A stretch of DNA of 64,000 bases from assembly GCA_963767715.1 (NCBI GenBank), contig CAVYFA010000009.1, forward strand, positions 620,001-684,000. The letters are read 5' to 3'. Below the pieces are notes generated by a model, which saw nothing but the letters and a program-made list of their open reading frames with translations, was not told where the DNA came from and searched no databases. The position numbers and the translations under genes were made by a program. Positions 15,134 through 23,797 of the stretch are shown here, piece after piece; within the stretch, counting starts at the first letter, position 1, and each line of letters starts with the position of its first letter. This DNA comes from CAVSXS01 sp963767715. Lineage in GTDB: Bacteria; Chloroflexota; Ktedonobacteria; Ktedonobacterales; Ktedonobacteraceae.

Positions 15134-16216
15134 ATGTCCCATTCCACCAATACCACCATCCGTTCCATCTTCGTCGAGCCGCTCAATATTCCCCTGCTGG
15201 AGGCTTTTACTATTGCGACGGGCAGTGTCTCAGATGCGCGCAACGTGCTTATCAGCGTGACGCTGGAAGACGGCAGCGTAGGTTATGGGGAATGCGCGCC
15301 GTTCCCGCCCAGCACGGGCGAATCGCAGGAGACAGCGCTGGCTGCCGCAAAGGGCTGCGCAGCGCTGATCGAGGGTCAGGACGCGGCCAATTGGCGCGTG
15401 CTCTCAAGGCTGATGCACAGCGTGTATTTCAGCCAGCATACAGCCCTGGCCGGGATAGAGATGGCCCTGCTCGACGCGCTCACGCATTCGTACGGCATGC
15501 CGCTGTACGTCTTCTTTGGCGGCGCGAGCAGTACGGTCGAGACCGATTACAGCATTCCGATGGTGGCGCCCGAACATGGCTACGAACTGGCGCAGGAGGT
15601 AGTAAGGCGGGGCATTACGACGATCAAGATAAAGGTCGGCGGCGATATTCGCGAGGACGTGGCGCGCGTCGAGGCCATTCGCGAGGGCGCGCCCGGTCTG
15701 GGCCTGACGCTCGATGCTAACCAGGGCTATACCGCGAACGAGGCGCTGCTCTGCCTGGAAGCGCTGGATGACCGCGACATTCGTCCTTTGATGATGGAGC
15801 AGCCAGTACATAAGGATGATTACGACGGGATGCGCTACGTCACGCAGCATACGGCGGTGCCGATTGCCGCCGATGAAAGCGTCTCCAGTGCCGCCGATGC
15901 CGCGCGTCTCATCGCGATGGGCGCGTGCAACGTCATCAATATCAAGCTGATGAAGTGCGGCTTTGTGGAGGCGCTGGATATCGCCGCCGTGTGCCGCGCG
16001 AACCACGTTGAATTAATGATCGGCGCCATGATGGAGTCGCGTCTGGCGATCAGCGCCGCCGCGCACTTTGTGGCCGGCCTGGGCGGTTTCCACTACATCG
16101 ACCTGGATACGCCGATGCTGCTGGCCGAGGATCCCTTCACGGGTGGGTACGAGCAGCGCGGCGGTGTGTATGATGTGTCGGTTGTGCAGAGCGGATTGGG
16201 GGTAGAGAGAAGGTAG
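15134..16216 (+). CDS. Dipeptide epimerase-like enolase-superfamily enzyme
   Basis: A 360-residue muconate-lactonizing-type enolase-superfamily protein, probably an L-Ala-D/L-Glu epimerase. The catalytic Lys pair is in TIKIKVGG (Lys165/167), metal ligands are Asp194 (DANQGY), Glu222 (MEQP) and Asp247 (ADES), and the opposing Lys is in NIKLMKCG (271-274). A DLDTPMLL segment near the C-terminus matches the D-x-D that holds the dipeptide amino group. Such enzymes recycle muropeptide L-Ala-D-Glu, which fits its place after murF and ddl. GAGGAG lies 9 nt before the ATG. Confidence 0.85.
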   Translation: MSHSTNTTIRSIFVEPLNIPLLEAFTIATGSVSDARNVLISVTLEDGSVGYGECAPFPPSTGESQETALAAAKGCAALIEGQDAANWRVLSRLMHSVYFSQHTALAGIEMALLDALTHSYGMPLYVFFGGASSTVETDYSIPMVAPEHGYELAQEVVRRGITTIKIKVGGDIREDVARVEAIREGAPGLGLTLDANQGYTANEALLCLEALDDRDIRPLMMEQPVHKDDYDGMRYVTQHTAVPIAADESVSSAADAARLIAMGACNVINIKLMKCGFVEALDIAAVCRANHVELMIGAMMESRLAISAAAHFVAGLGGFHYIDLDTPMLLAEDPFTGGYEQRGGVYDVSVVQSGLGVERR

Positions 16217-16224
16217 TGGCAAGG

Positions 16225-16725
16225 CTAGATGCTGGTATCCCCGGATTCGTTGAGGCGGGTGATATCTTCGGTGCCCAGCCTCGGTAAAATGGGTAGCTCG
16301 GTGCCTATTTGCTGCAATAGCCCGGGCAGGCCGCTTCCTGGCACGGACTCGAACCGAATCTCTGCGATTTTGCCATCGCTCACGCGATACTGTGTATGCA
16401 CTTGAGGGAGATCAATAGCCAGGCCGGTAGCGGGGATAAGCGGCAGGCCGAACATTGCTAGCTCAAGGTCTCTATTATGGGTGCCGGTAATCTGAATGAG
16501 CGCCTCTGTCCCATTATCGTGCTCTTGTATATCACTGAAGTGAAAGTCGTAATCTGGCATAGCGTCATGCAGTTCGCTCTGCATCGCTAGAAATTCCCCT
16601 TTATCGAGTGGATCTGGCGTGAAGCCGCCGGCGATGAAGTCATCAGACATCAAGGTAGCAGCCAGATCAAAGTCGCCTGATTGCAACGCCGTTATAAAAG
16701 ACTTTACTAGCTCTTCATTAGTCAT
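16225..16725 (-). CDS. SnoaL/NTF2-like protein
   Basis: A 166-residue single-domain protein with the NTF2-like cone fold expected from VKSFITALQSGDFDLAATLM, DFIAGGFTPDPLDKGEF, and the later strand pairs with TQYRVSDGKIAEIRFES. SnoaL-like proteins act as ester cyclases, hydrolases or ligand-binding proteins; the substrate cannot be told. Convergent with the epimerase gene (8-bp gap). Confidence 0.7.
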   Translation of the reverse strand: MTNEELVKSFITALQSGDFDLAATLMSDDFIAGGFTPDPLDKGEFLAMQSELHDAMPDYDFHFSDIQEHDNGTEALIQITGTHNRDLELAMFGLPLIPATGLAIDLPQVHTQYRVSDGKIAEIRFESVPGSGLPGLLQQIGTELPILPRLGTEDITRLNESGDTSI

Positions 16726-16784
16726 AGTATGCAGGTACTCCTTACATGCTCATAAGATGTGATCGGATGAGCATCAGAGAAGCT

Positions 16785-17387
16785 TCATGTAAAAAATTGC
16801 TCAACATGCACCAGGAAATCCGGCACAATCTTCGATGGAAGCACTGCCTGTCTCTCGAAGACGCCGAGTGAACGATAGCTGCCTGCCTCCAATGTGAGTA
16901 CTTCAACGGTGCGCGACCAGGGATCAGCGATCCAGTATTCAGACACACCGGCACGAGCATAGGCATTTTGTTTTTTTGTACGGTCATGCCCGACAGTGCC
17001 AGGGGAAGAGACTTCTACAACCAGGTCGGGCGCGCCGATGATGCGCGATTCCGTAACCCTCTCAAGGTGTGGATTCAGCACAACGATCACATCTGGCTGT
17101 ACAACTGTGCGAAAGTCAAGCTGAACATCGAAAGGCGCAATATAAACCTGCCCTAGCCCGGCCAGTTTAATATGCGTTCGCAGGTAGGTCGCAATCTCTA
17201 GTGCAGCACTTTGATGTCCTCTGTTGGGTGCGGGCGCCATATACAATACTCCATCCACAATTTCGTAGCGATGCCCGTCGTCGGGAAGAGCCGCATAGTC
17301 GTTATAGGTCCACAAACCCTGCGCGGGACCGGGGATATGGTCAGCGGGGATTACCATTGGCACTCTCCCAGATGCTGTCATGGTCAT
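16785..17387 (-). CDS. Uma2-family (DUF820) PD-(D/E)XK-like protein
   Basis: A 200-residue Uma2 protein. The family has a restriction-endonuclease-like core seen here as YEIVDGVLYMAPAP, VQPDVIVVLNPHL, APDLVVEVSSPGT and the Lys-containing RTKKQNAYARAGVSEYWIAD, with Asp, Glu-Val-Ser and Lys as the PD-(D/E)XK triad. The family is greatly expanded in cyanobacteria and Chloroflexota; its role is not settled. No toxin or partner is adjacent. Confidence 0.88.
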   Translation of the reverse strand: MTMTASGRVPMVIPADHIPGPAQGLWTYNDYAALPDDGHRYEIVDGVLYMAPAPNRGHQSAALEIATYLRTHIKLAGLGQVYIAPFDVQLDFRTVVQPDVIVVLNPHLERVTESRIIGAPDLVVEVSSPGTVGHDRTKKQNAYARAGVSEYWIADPWSRTVEVLTLEAGSYRSLGVFERQAVLPSKIVPDFLVHVEQFFT

Positions 17388-17453
17388 TGTTGCTGCGCCT
17401 CTCCTGCAAACTATGTGTGTTATCCATCCCTACACTTGCATAGTAACATAGTA

Positions 17454-17480
17454 GAAGGACGCCCGCAAGGGGCGTCCTTC
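17454..17480. repeat. 11-bp hairpin with GCAAG loop
   Basis: GAAGGACGCCC-GCAAG-GGGCGTCCTTC, perfect, between two leftward genes. It is a solitary hairpin member of the dispersed family; a terminator role is possible but there is no T-run. Confidence 0.85.
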
Positions 17481-17513
17481 CTGGGGAGAAGAGAGAGGGA
17501 GTCATGCGACTCT

Positions 17514-18653
17514 CTAGTTGAGAATATTCAGCGTATTGGTACAGTCATCGACGAAGTAGACACCGGAGTCATCTGGGACAATTGTCAGTCCGAAGAGACA
17601 ACCGGCTCCGGGAGGCGCGGGAGGCGCCATGGTCGTATCGATGAACTTATGCGCAACCTGTGTGCCGCCGGGTGTCGTTTCGACGATCCTGCCGTCGTTG
17701 CCGTTGACCGTCAGGATATCGCCGTTGGGGGCGATGGTCAGGCCGAGCGGATCGTTCAGCGAGCCGTTGGCGGTCACGTCCGTGCCGGCGAGGGCGGAGT
17801 TTTCGCGCTCAATGGCATTGGGGATAGCGGCGATGCGGTTGTTCAGGCTATCAGCGACGTAGAGCGTGCTGCCGCTCAGGCCTTCGCCGGTCGGGCCGAT
17901 CACCAGCGCGGCCGGATCGGTTCGCTCAGAGAAGCCTGAGCCGATAATGGTGGTATCATCCACCTGGGGAATGCCCTGCCCCTGTGAGGGAACATCCAGG
18001 TCGATGCGAACCACCGTGCCCTTATTCACGACCTTACCGTTGGCGGCAACCGTGCCATTGAGGACATTGCTCACGAACAGGCTGGCTTCGCTCCCCTGAT
18101 CGAAGGCGGTCATATCCCAGGGACCGTTGATAGGGGAGCCGGAGATAGTTTCGACGGGATGGCCGTTATTGTCTATTACGATCAGACACCCGGCTTTCGC
18201 GGTGGCTGAGGTGCCATCGCTAGTCGGCAGGCTACCTACGATGACCCAACCGCGTTTCAGTGCGACAAGCGCCGTTGTCAGGCCCACGCCACCGGGGCAG
18301 GCGCCGTTGAGTGCCCCCGCACTGAGTTGCGCAAATACGCTCAGCGAGCCGCCAGGTGTCAGTTGTACGATGGTTGTACCAGTTCCCTGTAAATTAGACT
18401 TCGCGTTAAAGTTGCTTACGAGGATGTTGCCGCGTGTCAGCTTGCCGGTAGTGGTAGGAGCGACGACAATGCCATATGGGTTGACATCACCATTGCCCGG
18501 AACCGTGGAACCTACTACACTCACATTTTTGAGCGGCCCGATAAACGAGCCGCCGGATGCCTGCACCGCCATAGGCATGATCGCCATGATGGCTGCTACC
18601 ACCCCGACCAGCATACCCGGCGCAAGCAAATAGATTGAACGCCGTTTCTTCAT
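17514..18653 (-). CDS. Secreted NHL/beta-propeller-like protein
   Basis: A 379-residue exported protein. MKKRRSIYLLAPGMLVGVVA through MAVQASGG is a Sec signal peptide cleaved near residue 32. The rest has repeated blade-like units: NPYGIVVAP, LFVSNVLNGTV, TLYVADSLNNRIAAIPNA, DPLGLTIAPNGDILTVNGNDG and VYFVDD, as in NHL-repeat or SMP-30-like propellers. No catalytic residues are evident. An isolated gene, preceded on its strand by a terminator. Confidence 0.75.
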   Translation of the reverse strand: MKKRRSIYLLAPGMLVGVVAAIMAIMPMAVQASGGSFIGPLKNVSVVGSTVPGNGDVNPYGIVVAPTTTGKLTRGNILVSNFNAKSNLQGTGTTIVQLTPGGSLSVFAQLSAGALNGACPGGVGLTTALVALKRGWVIVGSLPTSDGTSATAKAGCLIVIDNNGHPVETISGSPINGPWDMTAFDQGSEASLFVSNVLNGTVAANGKVVNKGTVVRIDLDVPSQGQGIPQVDDTTIIGSGFSERTDPAALVIGPTGEGLSGSTLYVADSLNNRIAAIPNAIERENSALAGTDVTANGSLNDPLGLTIAPNGDILTVNGNDGRIVETTPGGTQVAHKFIDTTMAPPAPPGAGCLFGLTIVPDDSGVYFVDDCTNTLNILN

Positions 18654-18763
18654 GAAGTGCCTCCTGAGTTTTAATCAACAACATACTTTGAAAAGATTGA
18701 AAGATATCTTCCCCCATTACGGTAATACGGAGCAGGTTACAGTGCTTAAAGAAGAGCCGGAAT

Positions 18764-18795
18764 AAAAAAACTCGGCAGCAAATCGGCTGCGGAGT
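18764..18795 (-). terminator. Intrinsic terminator downstream of the GMC gene region
   Basis: On the minus strand a stem ACTC-C-GCAGC/GCTGC-C-GAGT with a 6-nt loop is followed by TTTTTTT (18770-18764). It ends leftward transcription from the oxidoreductase and the remnant before the secreted propeller gene. Confidence 0.85.
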
Positions 18796-18817
18796 TTTAG
18801 AGCTATCAGATAAACCT

Positions 18818-19006
18818 TTATGCTTTGTTCCACAGTGTATAGCCTACCCCTAGCCAGAAGAGCGGGCCAATGATGGCTGAACCCGGCACACCGGGTGCCA
18901 GGATGAGCGATGAGGTATTGGTGACATCACCGATGAACAGCAGAATTACACCGATGCCCGCCACGATGGTGAGATAACCCAGCAGGCGAGGAAAATAGAG
19001 GGCGAG
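18818..19006 (-). pseudogene. C-terminal remnant of a small membrane protein
   Basis: The minus strand reads an open segment of about 62 codons with no start codon, bounded upstream by a TGA. It contains LLGYLTIVAGIGVILLFIG, LAPGVPGSAIIGPLFWLGVG and ends GYTLWNKA. Two hydrophobic helices match the end of DUF4386-like multi-pass proteins. It sits directly after the GMC oxidoreductase stop. The N-terminal three quarters are missing. Confidence 0.6.
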
Positions 19007-19013
19007 TCAAATA

Positions 19014-21062
19014 TTACACAGCCGTTTTGATATACTGCGCAGATCTGTGCGCCAGCCCCATTATTGACAGCATCGGATTGACGCCCGACGCGGAGGGGAA
19101 CACGCTCCCATCGCATACGAACAGGCCTTTCACGCCGTAGACCTCGTGGTTGCCATCCACTACCGCATCTTTCGGGTCGGCGCCCATGCGACAGGTACTC
19201 ATCTGGTGAGCGGAGAAGGCTATGATGCGATTGGGGTTCATGCCATGGCGCTCGATCTGCCGGTCGTAGGCGCGATACTGCTGCTCACTCACCTCGCCGC
19301 TCGCCGGGCGATCCAGGCGGGTCTTCCTGTTGTGCAGGGTGATGATCGAGCTGGCACCGGCGGCGAAGTGGAGACGGGCTGCCTGGCGCAGGCCATGCTT
19401 AAGATGCTGGCGGTCGTAAACGGAGATGACGTAATCGATGACGGGCTCGCCGAAGCGGTCAAGGGTGATGGCGCCTTCGCCCTTGTCGCGGGCCAGGATA
19501 ATGAAGGTGGCGACGTTCGGGGTTTGCAACATCTGCTCACGGTACTCGCGCGGCGAAAACCAGGGGGTGGACATGCCGATCAAGCCAGGATGAGCCGGGG
19601 GGACTTCGAGCTTGTAGCCATAGTTGCCGTCGAGGTAGCCGAACTCGTTCGAGTAGCCCGATTGCATCACACCCTTCCAGCTATAGACCTTGTCGGGATA
19701 GATGCCGGTGACGGACACAACCGGGTGCAGGCGCAGGTGGCGCCCGATGTGCGGGTTCTCCAGTCCCGAGCGCAGCAGCAATGCTGGCGAATGGATTGAG
19801 CCAGCCGCGACGATGACCGCCTTCGCACGTACCGTGACTCTGTAGCTCTGGCCTGTCTCTGTATCCGTCGCGGTCGCCTCTACGCCGACGGCTTTGCCGC
19901 GCTCGATCAGCACCCGCTCTGCGCTGCAGCGCACGATAATGCGAGCGCCGTGATCATAGGCATCCTGCAAGTAGGTCTTCATAGTGGATTGCTTGCTGCC
20001 GTAGCGACAGCCATAGCCGCAGAAGCCGCAGCGCTGCTCGCAGCCGATGGCGTTGTTGCGCAGCACACCGGCGTGATAGCCCGACTTCACACAGGCCTCG
20101 TAGAGCAATTGATTCTGTTTGTTGTGGGAAGCGACCGGCGCGACGCTGATGCGCTGCTCGACGGCTGCAAAGCTAGCCTGCAGGCCGGGGCCGGCCAGGT
20201 CGGAGATGCCGGAGGAGCGGGCCCACTCGTCGAGGATTTCCGGTGGGGTCCTGAAGGAGGTCATCCAATTTATTGTAGTGCCGCCACCCAGGGTGCTGCC
20301 GGCCAGCACCACCACGCCCAGGTCTTTCGAGGTAAGCGTGCCGCGTTTCAAATAGAGTTCGGGCATGGCCTGCGCCTCCTGGTAGGTGAAGTTGGCCTCG
20401 TTGTTGTAGCCGCCCTTTTCCAGTACGACGACGCTCTTGCCGGCCAGCGCCAGTTCGCCCGCGACGAGTCCACCGCCTGCGCCGGAACCGATAACTACTA
20501 CTTCGGCCTCCAGGATGGTGTCCTGCGAAATCTTGAGGGGCGAGATGGGCTGTGGCACGTCTAGCGGAGGTGGCGCGGGTGCGTCGTAGTCGAGCGCGGG
20601 CCAGTTGGGATTGACCCCACTTGCATCGGGCGCGGCAAAGTAGATGAAGCCGGCCAGGCGTTTGATGGCCTGAAAGCCCTGGCGCAGTTGTCCCAGCGGG
20701 CTGTTTGCCATGGCCGCCAGGTATTTATCGCGCTTCTCCTGCGAGAGCGCCTTGAACGGGCGCGGGCTGCCGATCAGCAGCAGGCCACCGAGCGGACCGG
20801 CCAGCAGGCCGAACAACCGGTGCAGTTTCTTGCGCTCATCCTCGTTCTCCAGCGCGAGGGTTTCCGCGACGAGCAGAGCGACATGCAGGTCACGCGCACT
20901 GCGGCGATAGTAGGCCATGATGCTTGCGGAGCTTCCCGTGGGCGGTTCAAGCGAGGGTAGGAGGGTATCGCAGACGGCTTTGAGGATGCTGAATTCACCG
21001 GGTGTGAGCCAGCCAGCTACCTGATTGTTATTGGCGGTTGCGGTGTCGGATGTAACGGCCAT
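19014..21062 (-). CDS. GMC-family FAD oxidoreductase (long-chain alcohol oxidase-like)
   Basis: A 682-residue flavoprotein. Residues about 15-150 resemble the helical N-terminal region of long-chain alcohol oxidases (related to gluconate dehydrogenase subunit 3). The FAD-binding motif is VVVIGSGAGGGLVAGELALA, followed by the GSTLGGGTTINWM substrate region and a Cys-rich stretch GCEQRCGFCGYGCRYGSKQS. The C-terminal block has SAHQMSTCRMGADP and FVCDGSVFPSASGVNPMLSI with the active-site His/Asn. It would oxidise a fatty alcohol, sterol or sugar alcohol. The start at 21062 follows AGGAGG by 6 nt; a longer frame upstream lacks support. Confidence 0.88.
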   Translation of the reverse strand: MAVTSDTATANNNQVAGWLTPGEFSILKAVCDTLLPSLEPPTGSSASIMAYYRRSARDLHVALLVAETLALENEDERKKLHRLFGLLAGPLGGLLLIGSPRPFKALSQEKRDKYLAAMANSPLGQLRQGFQAIKRLAGFIYFAAPDASGVNPNWPALDYDAPAPPPLDVPQPISPLKISQDTILEAEVVVIGSGAGGGLVAGELALAGKSVVVLEKGGYNNEANFTYQEAQAMPELYLKRGTLTSKDLGVVVLAGSTLGGGTTINWMTSFRTPPEILDEWARSSGISDLAGPGLQASFAAVEQRISVAPVASHNKQNQLLYEACVKSGYHAGVLRNNAIGCEQRCGFCGYGCRYGSKQSTMKTYLQDAYDHGARIIVRCSAERVLIERGKAVGVEATATDTETGQSYRVTVRAKAVIVAAGSIHSPALLLRSGLENPHIGRHLRLHPVVSVTGIYPDKVYSWKGVMQSGYSNEFGYLDGNYGYKLEVPPAHPGLIGMSTPWFSPREYREQMLQTPNVATFIILARDKGEGAITLDRFGEPVIDYVISVYDRQHLKHGLRQAARLHFAAGASSIITLHNRKTRLDRPASGEVSEQQYRAYDRQIERHGMNPNRIIAFSAHQMSTCRMGADPKDAVVDGNHEVYGVKGLFVCDGSVFPSASGVNPMLSIMGLAHRSAQYIKTAV

Positions 21063-21299
21063 GTTAGCCTCCTGGGGAGAATGAAGAAAGCGCCTGTGGA
21101 ATAACGGTAACTCAAGTATATCACATCTGCAAGTATACCCTGATTTGATCCTTTTGCTTGCTATGATTACAGCGATGATCATCCGTGATGAGGTGGCGGA
21201 GAGTCTCTTGCCAGGTGCACAAGGGGATGCAGAGCGTGCAGCTCTCAATCTTGATCTGTTACGATCGGATCTTTGAACTTGAAAGGTCAACCCAGTCTG

Positions 21300-21701
21300 T
21301 TAAACGCGGTCAAGCATACGGTCGCCCCCGTAAATATTCCGCATCTTGAAAGGGGCGGGCGTCGCTACCAACTGCCAGGCACGCAAACTCTGGCCTTTGT
21401 AAAGAAACCAGGGGTCAGACAGAATGTAATCCTGCTGTCCTGTCCACTCAGGAAATGGTATATCATCTTGCCAGCACAACCACTCCACCATCGCCGCGAT
21501 AAAGGCGGCCCATTTGTGCTGCTCCGGCGTGGAAGCATGAGCAATTGGCGTTTTGACCAGCTCGAATCGGTCTTCAATAGCAGACCTCCTCCAATCATCC
21601 AAAAAGTCGCCGATAGCGACCCAGGGCGTAGTGCCATTTCGAATACGGTCAAATGTTTCCGAAGCGGTTTGTCGATGCCACCAGTAAGGAGATGCGGCCA
21701 T
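21300..21701 (-). CDS. Conserved-looking protein of unknown function
   Basis: A 133-residue protein rich in Trp (about nine), for example SPYWWHRQTASETFDRIRNG, FLDDWRRSAIEDRFELV and WAAFIAAMVEWLC. No signal peptide or membrane segment. GGAGG stands 6 nt before the ATG, so it is probably translated. Its start follows the stop of a short nucleotidyltransferase-like remnant by 17 bp; the pair may once have been a two-gene unit in which this protein is the partner. I do not recognise the family. Confidence 0.6.
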   Translation of the reverse strand: MAASPYWWHRQTASETFDRIRNGTTPWVAIGDFLDDWRRSAIEDRFELVKTPIAHASTPEQHKWAAFIAAMVEWLCWQDDIPFPEWTGQQDYILSDPWFLYKGQSLRAWQLVATPAPFKMRNIYGGDRMLDRV

Positions 21702-21718
21702 AAGATGCCTCCAATGCT

Positions 21719-21889
21719 CTACTCTTCAAAAAGCTCCTCAACAATATACTGCACTCTGGCTTCCACTTTCTGCTGCTTCGTATATCTACCGATAAGCTCA
21801 AATACCTCTTCTGGAGTCGCAATCTGAAGCTTTCGCACCAGCGCTTTTGCGTCATCAATATCTTGCGGGCGTCCGGCCATGAGTTTCAT
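21719..21889 (-). pseudogene. C-terminal remnant of a DUF6036-like nucleotidyltransferase
   Basis: A 56-codon open frame MKLMAGRPQDIDDAKALVRK then ending YIVEELFEE. LxMKLxAGRPKDxxDA is the end of DUF6036/MNT-type nucleotidyltransferases, whose catalytic GSxxxD part is absent here. In-frame codons continue upstream (LDYLLV) to a TAA at about 21910, so the gene is truncated at its 5' side. It precedes the 133-residue orphan on the same strand. Confidence 0.55.
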
Positions 21890-22194
21890 GACCAGGAGAT
21901 AATCAAGTGTTTAGAAAAATACATCTTGCTGTACATTATAACTATTTGAGTATAGCTCATAGGCAGGCTGCTAGCAATGGATCGCATCCATCTCAAGCCG
22001 GAAGTGCTGGCGTTCTCAAACATCCTGGCCTACCTGCTCCCCTTCTGGCTCTCTCCCAAGGAGGCAACGCACGTAACATAGTACAGTAAAGTGTGGCAGC
22101 CTTGTAAGCCATCGCAGTTAGACACACCTCTCTCTGGATGCTATACTTTCATACAAGATTTCTTATTCGTTGTAGGTATGGAGCGAGAACACTT
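21890..22194. other. Gap without a recognised gene
   Basis: About 300 bp between the leftward remnant and the rightward carboxylase gene. It is AT-rich near 21905-21960, which could hold divergent promoters. A 34-codon frame at 21976 has no ribosome site. No hairpin element is present. Confidence 0.5.
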
Positions 22195-23787
22195 ATGACC
22201 ACGAGCGAACGCAGCCCACAGGATACACCTTCCTTGAAGGGGACGCAGGAGAAGCTGGAAGAACTGCGTCATTTGAAAGAAGCTGCCATGCTGGGCGGCG
22301 GAGTCAAACGCATCGAGACGCAGCATAAAAAGGGCAAATTGACGGCGCGCGAGCGCATCGACTTGCTGCTCGATGCGGGCAGCTTCAACGAGTTGGATAT
22401 GTTTGTGACGCACCGCTCGACGGACTTTGGGCTTGAGGAGCAGAAGATACCGGGCGACGGCGTTGTGACGGGTTATGGGCAGATCGATGGGCGGCTGGTG
22501 TATGTCTTCTCGCAGGACTTCACCGTCTTTGGTGGGTCGCTGTCGGAGGCGCACTCCGAGAAGATCTGCAAGGTTATGGATCATGCCATGAAGAACGGCG
22601 CGCCGGTGATCGGGCTGAACGACTCCGGCGGGGCACGCATCCAGGAGGGCGTCGTCAGCCTTGGCGCGTATGCCGATATTTTCCTGCGTAATACGCTGGC
22701 GTCGGGCGTGGTGCCGCAGATCTCCGCCATCATGGGACCGTGCGCGGGTGGCGCGGTGTATTCGCCGGCCATCACCGACTTTATTTTCATGGTAGAGCAG
22801 ACCAGCTACATGTTCGTGACGGGGCCGAATGTCGTCAAGACGGTCACGCACGAGGACGTCACGTTTGAAGACCTGGGCGGCTCGATGGTGCATAACAGCA
22901 AGAGCGGCGTGGCGCATTTCTCCTGCCCGACCGAACCCGACTGCATCCGCATGATCCGCCACTTGATAAGCTACATTCCATCCAACAATCTCGACGACCC
23001 GCCGCGCATTATGCCCAAAGATTCGCCCACGCGCGCGGACGAGGCTCTGAACAGCATCATCCCGGACAACCCGAACAAGCCCTATGACATGAAGACCGTG
23101 ATCCAGCATATCGTGGATGACGCCGAGTTCTTCGAGGTGCAGGAATATTTCGCCACCAACATCGTTGTCGGCTTCGCGCGTCTGAATGGCCGCTCCGTCG
23201 GTATTGTGGCGCAGCAGCCCGGCTCGCTGGCGGGCGTGCTGGACATCGACTCAGCCGACAAGGGGGCGCGTTTCGTGCGTTTCTGCGACTGCTTCAACAT
23301 ACCGATCATCACCTTCGTGGATGTGCCGGGCTTCTTGCCGGGCGTCGGCCAGGAACACGGCGGCATCATCCGGCACGGCGCGAAGCTGCTCTACGCCTAT
23401 TGTGAGGCGACAGTGCCGAAGATCACGGTGATTACGCGCAAAGCCTACGGCGGGGCCTACGACGTGATGAACAGCAAGCACGTGCGCGGCGACCTGAACT
23501 ACGCATGGCCGACGGCTGAGATCGCCGTGATGGGCGCGGAGGGCGCGGTCAACATTCTTTTCAAAGACGAGATCGAGCGGGCCGCCAACCCGGAGCTGCG
23601 GCGCAAAGAGCTGATCGCCGAGTATACCGAGAAGTTCAACAACCCCTACATCGCCGCCGCGCGCGGCTACATCGACGAGGTGATCGAGCCGCGCTTGACG
23701 CGCACCAGGCTGATTTCGGGGTTGGAGATGTTGAAGAACAAGCGGGATAGTAACCCACCGAAGAAGCATGGGAATATTCCGTTGTAA
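22195..23787 (+). CDS. pccB: Acyl-CoA carboxylase beta subunit (propionyl-CoA type)
   Basis: A 530-residue carboxyltransferase with two crotonase-fold halves. The N-half has the acyl-CoA oxyanion loops (FSQDFTVFGGSLSEAHSEKI, GLNDSGGARIQEGV, IMGPCAGGAVYSPAITDF) and the C-half FVDVPGFLPGVGQEHGGIIR and RKAYGGAYDVMNSKH. It transfers carboxyl from biotin to propionyl-CoA or acetyl-CoA. The biotin carboxylase/carrier subunit is not in the window. The ATG at 22195 was chosen over upstream starts that add non-conserved residues. Methylmalonyl-CoA epimerase 1.2 kb away supports a propionyl-CoA role. Confidence 0.93.
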   Translation: MTTSERSPQDTPSLKGTQEKLEELRHLKEAAMLGGGVKRIETQHKKGKLTARERIDLLLDAGSFNELDMFVTHRSTDFGLEEQKIPGDGVVTGYGQIDGRLVYVFSQDFTVFGGSLSEAHSEKICKVMDHAMKNGAPVIGLNDSGGARIQEGVVSLGAYADIFLRNTLASGVVPQISAIMGPCAGGAVYSPAITDFIFMVEQTSYMFVTGPNVVKTVTHEDVTFEDLGGSMVHNSKSGVAHFSCPTEPDCIRMIRHLISYIPSNNLDDPPRIMPKDSPTRADEALNSIIPDNPNKPYDMKTVIQHIVDDAEFFEVQEYFATNIVVGFARLNGRSVGIVAQQPGSLAGVLDIDSADKGARFVRFCDCFNIPIITFVDVPGFLPGVGQEHGGIIRHGAKLLYAYCEATVPKITVITRKAYGGAYDVMNSKHVRGDLNYAWPTAEIAVMGAEGAVNILFKDEIERAANPELRRKELIAEYTEKFNNPYIAAARGYIDEVIEPRLTRTRLISGLEMLKNKRDSNPPKKHGNIPL

Positions 23788-23797
23788 GGAGCGAAGA

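Noticed and set aside
21976..22080. 34-codon ORF starting MDRIHLKPEV
   Set aside because: No ribosome site and no recognisable family; too short to support.
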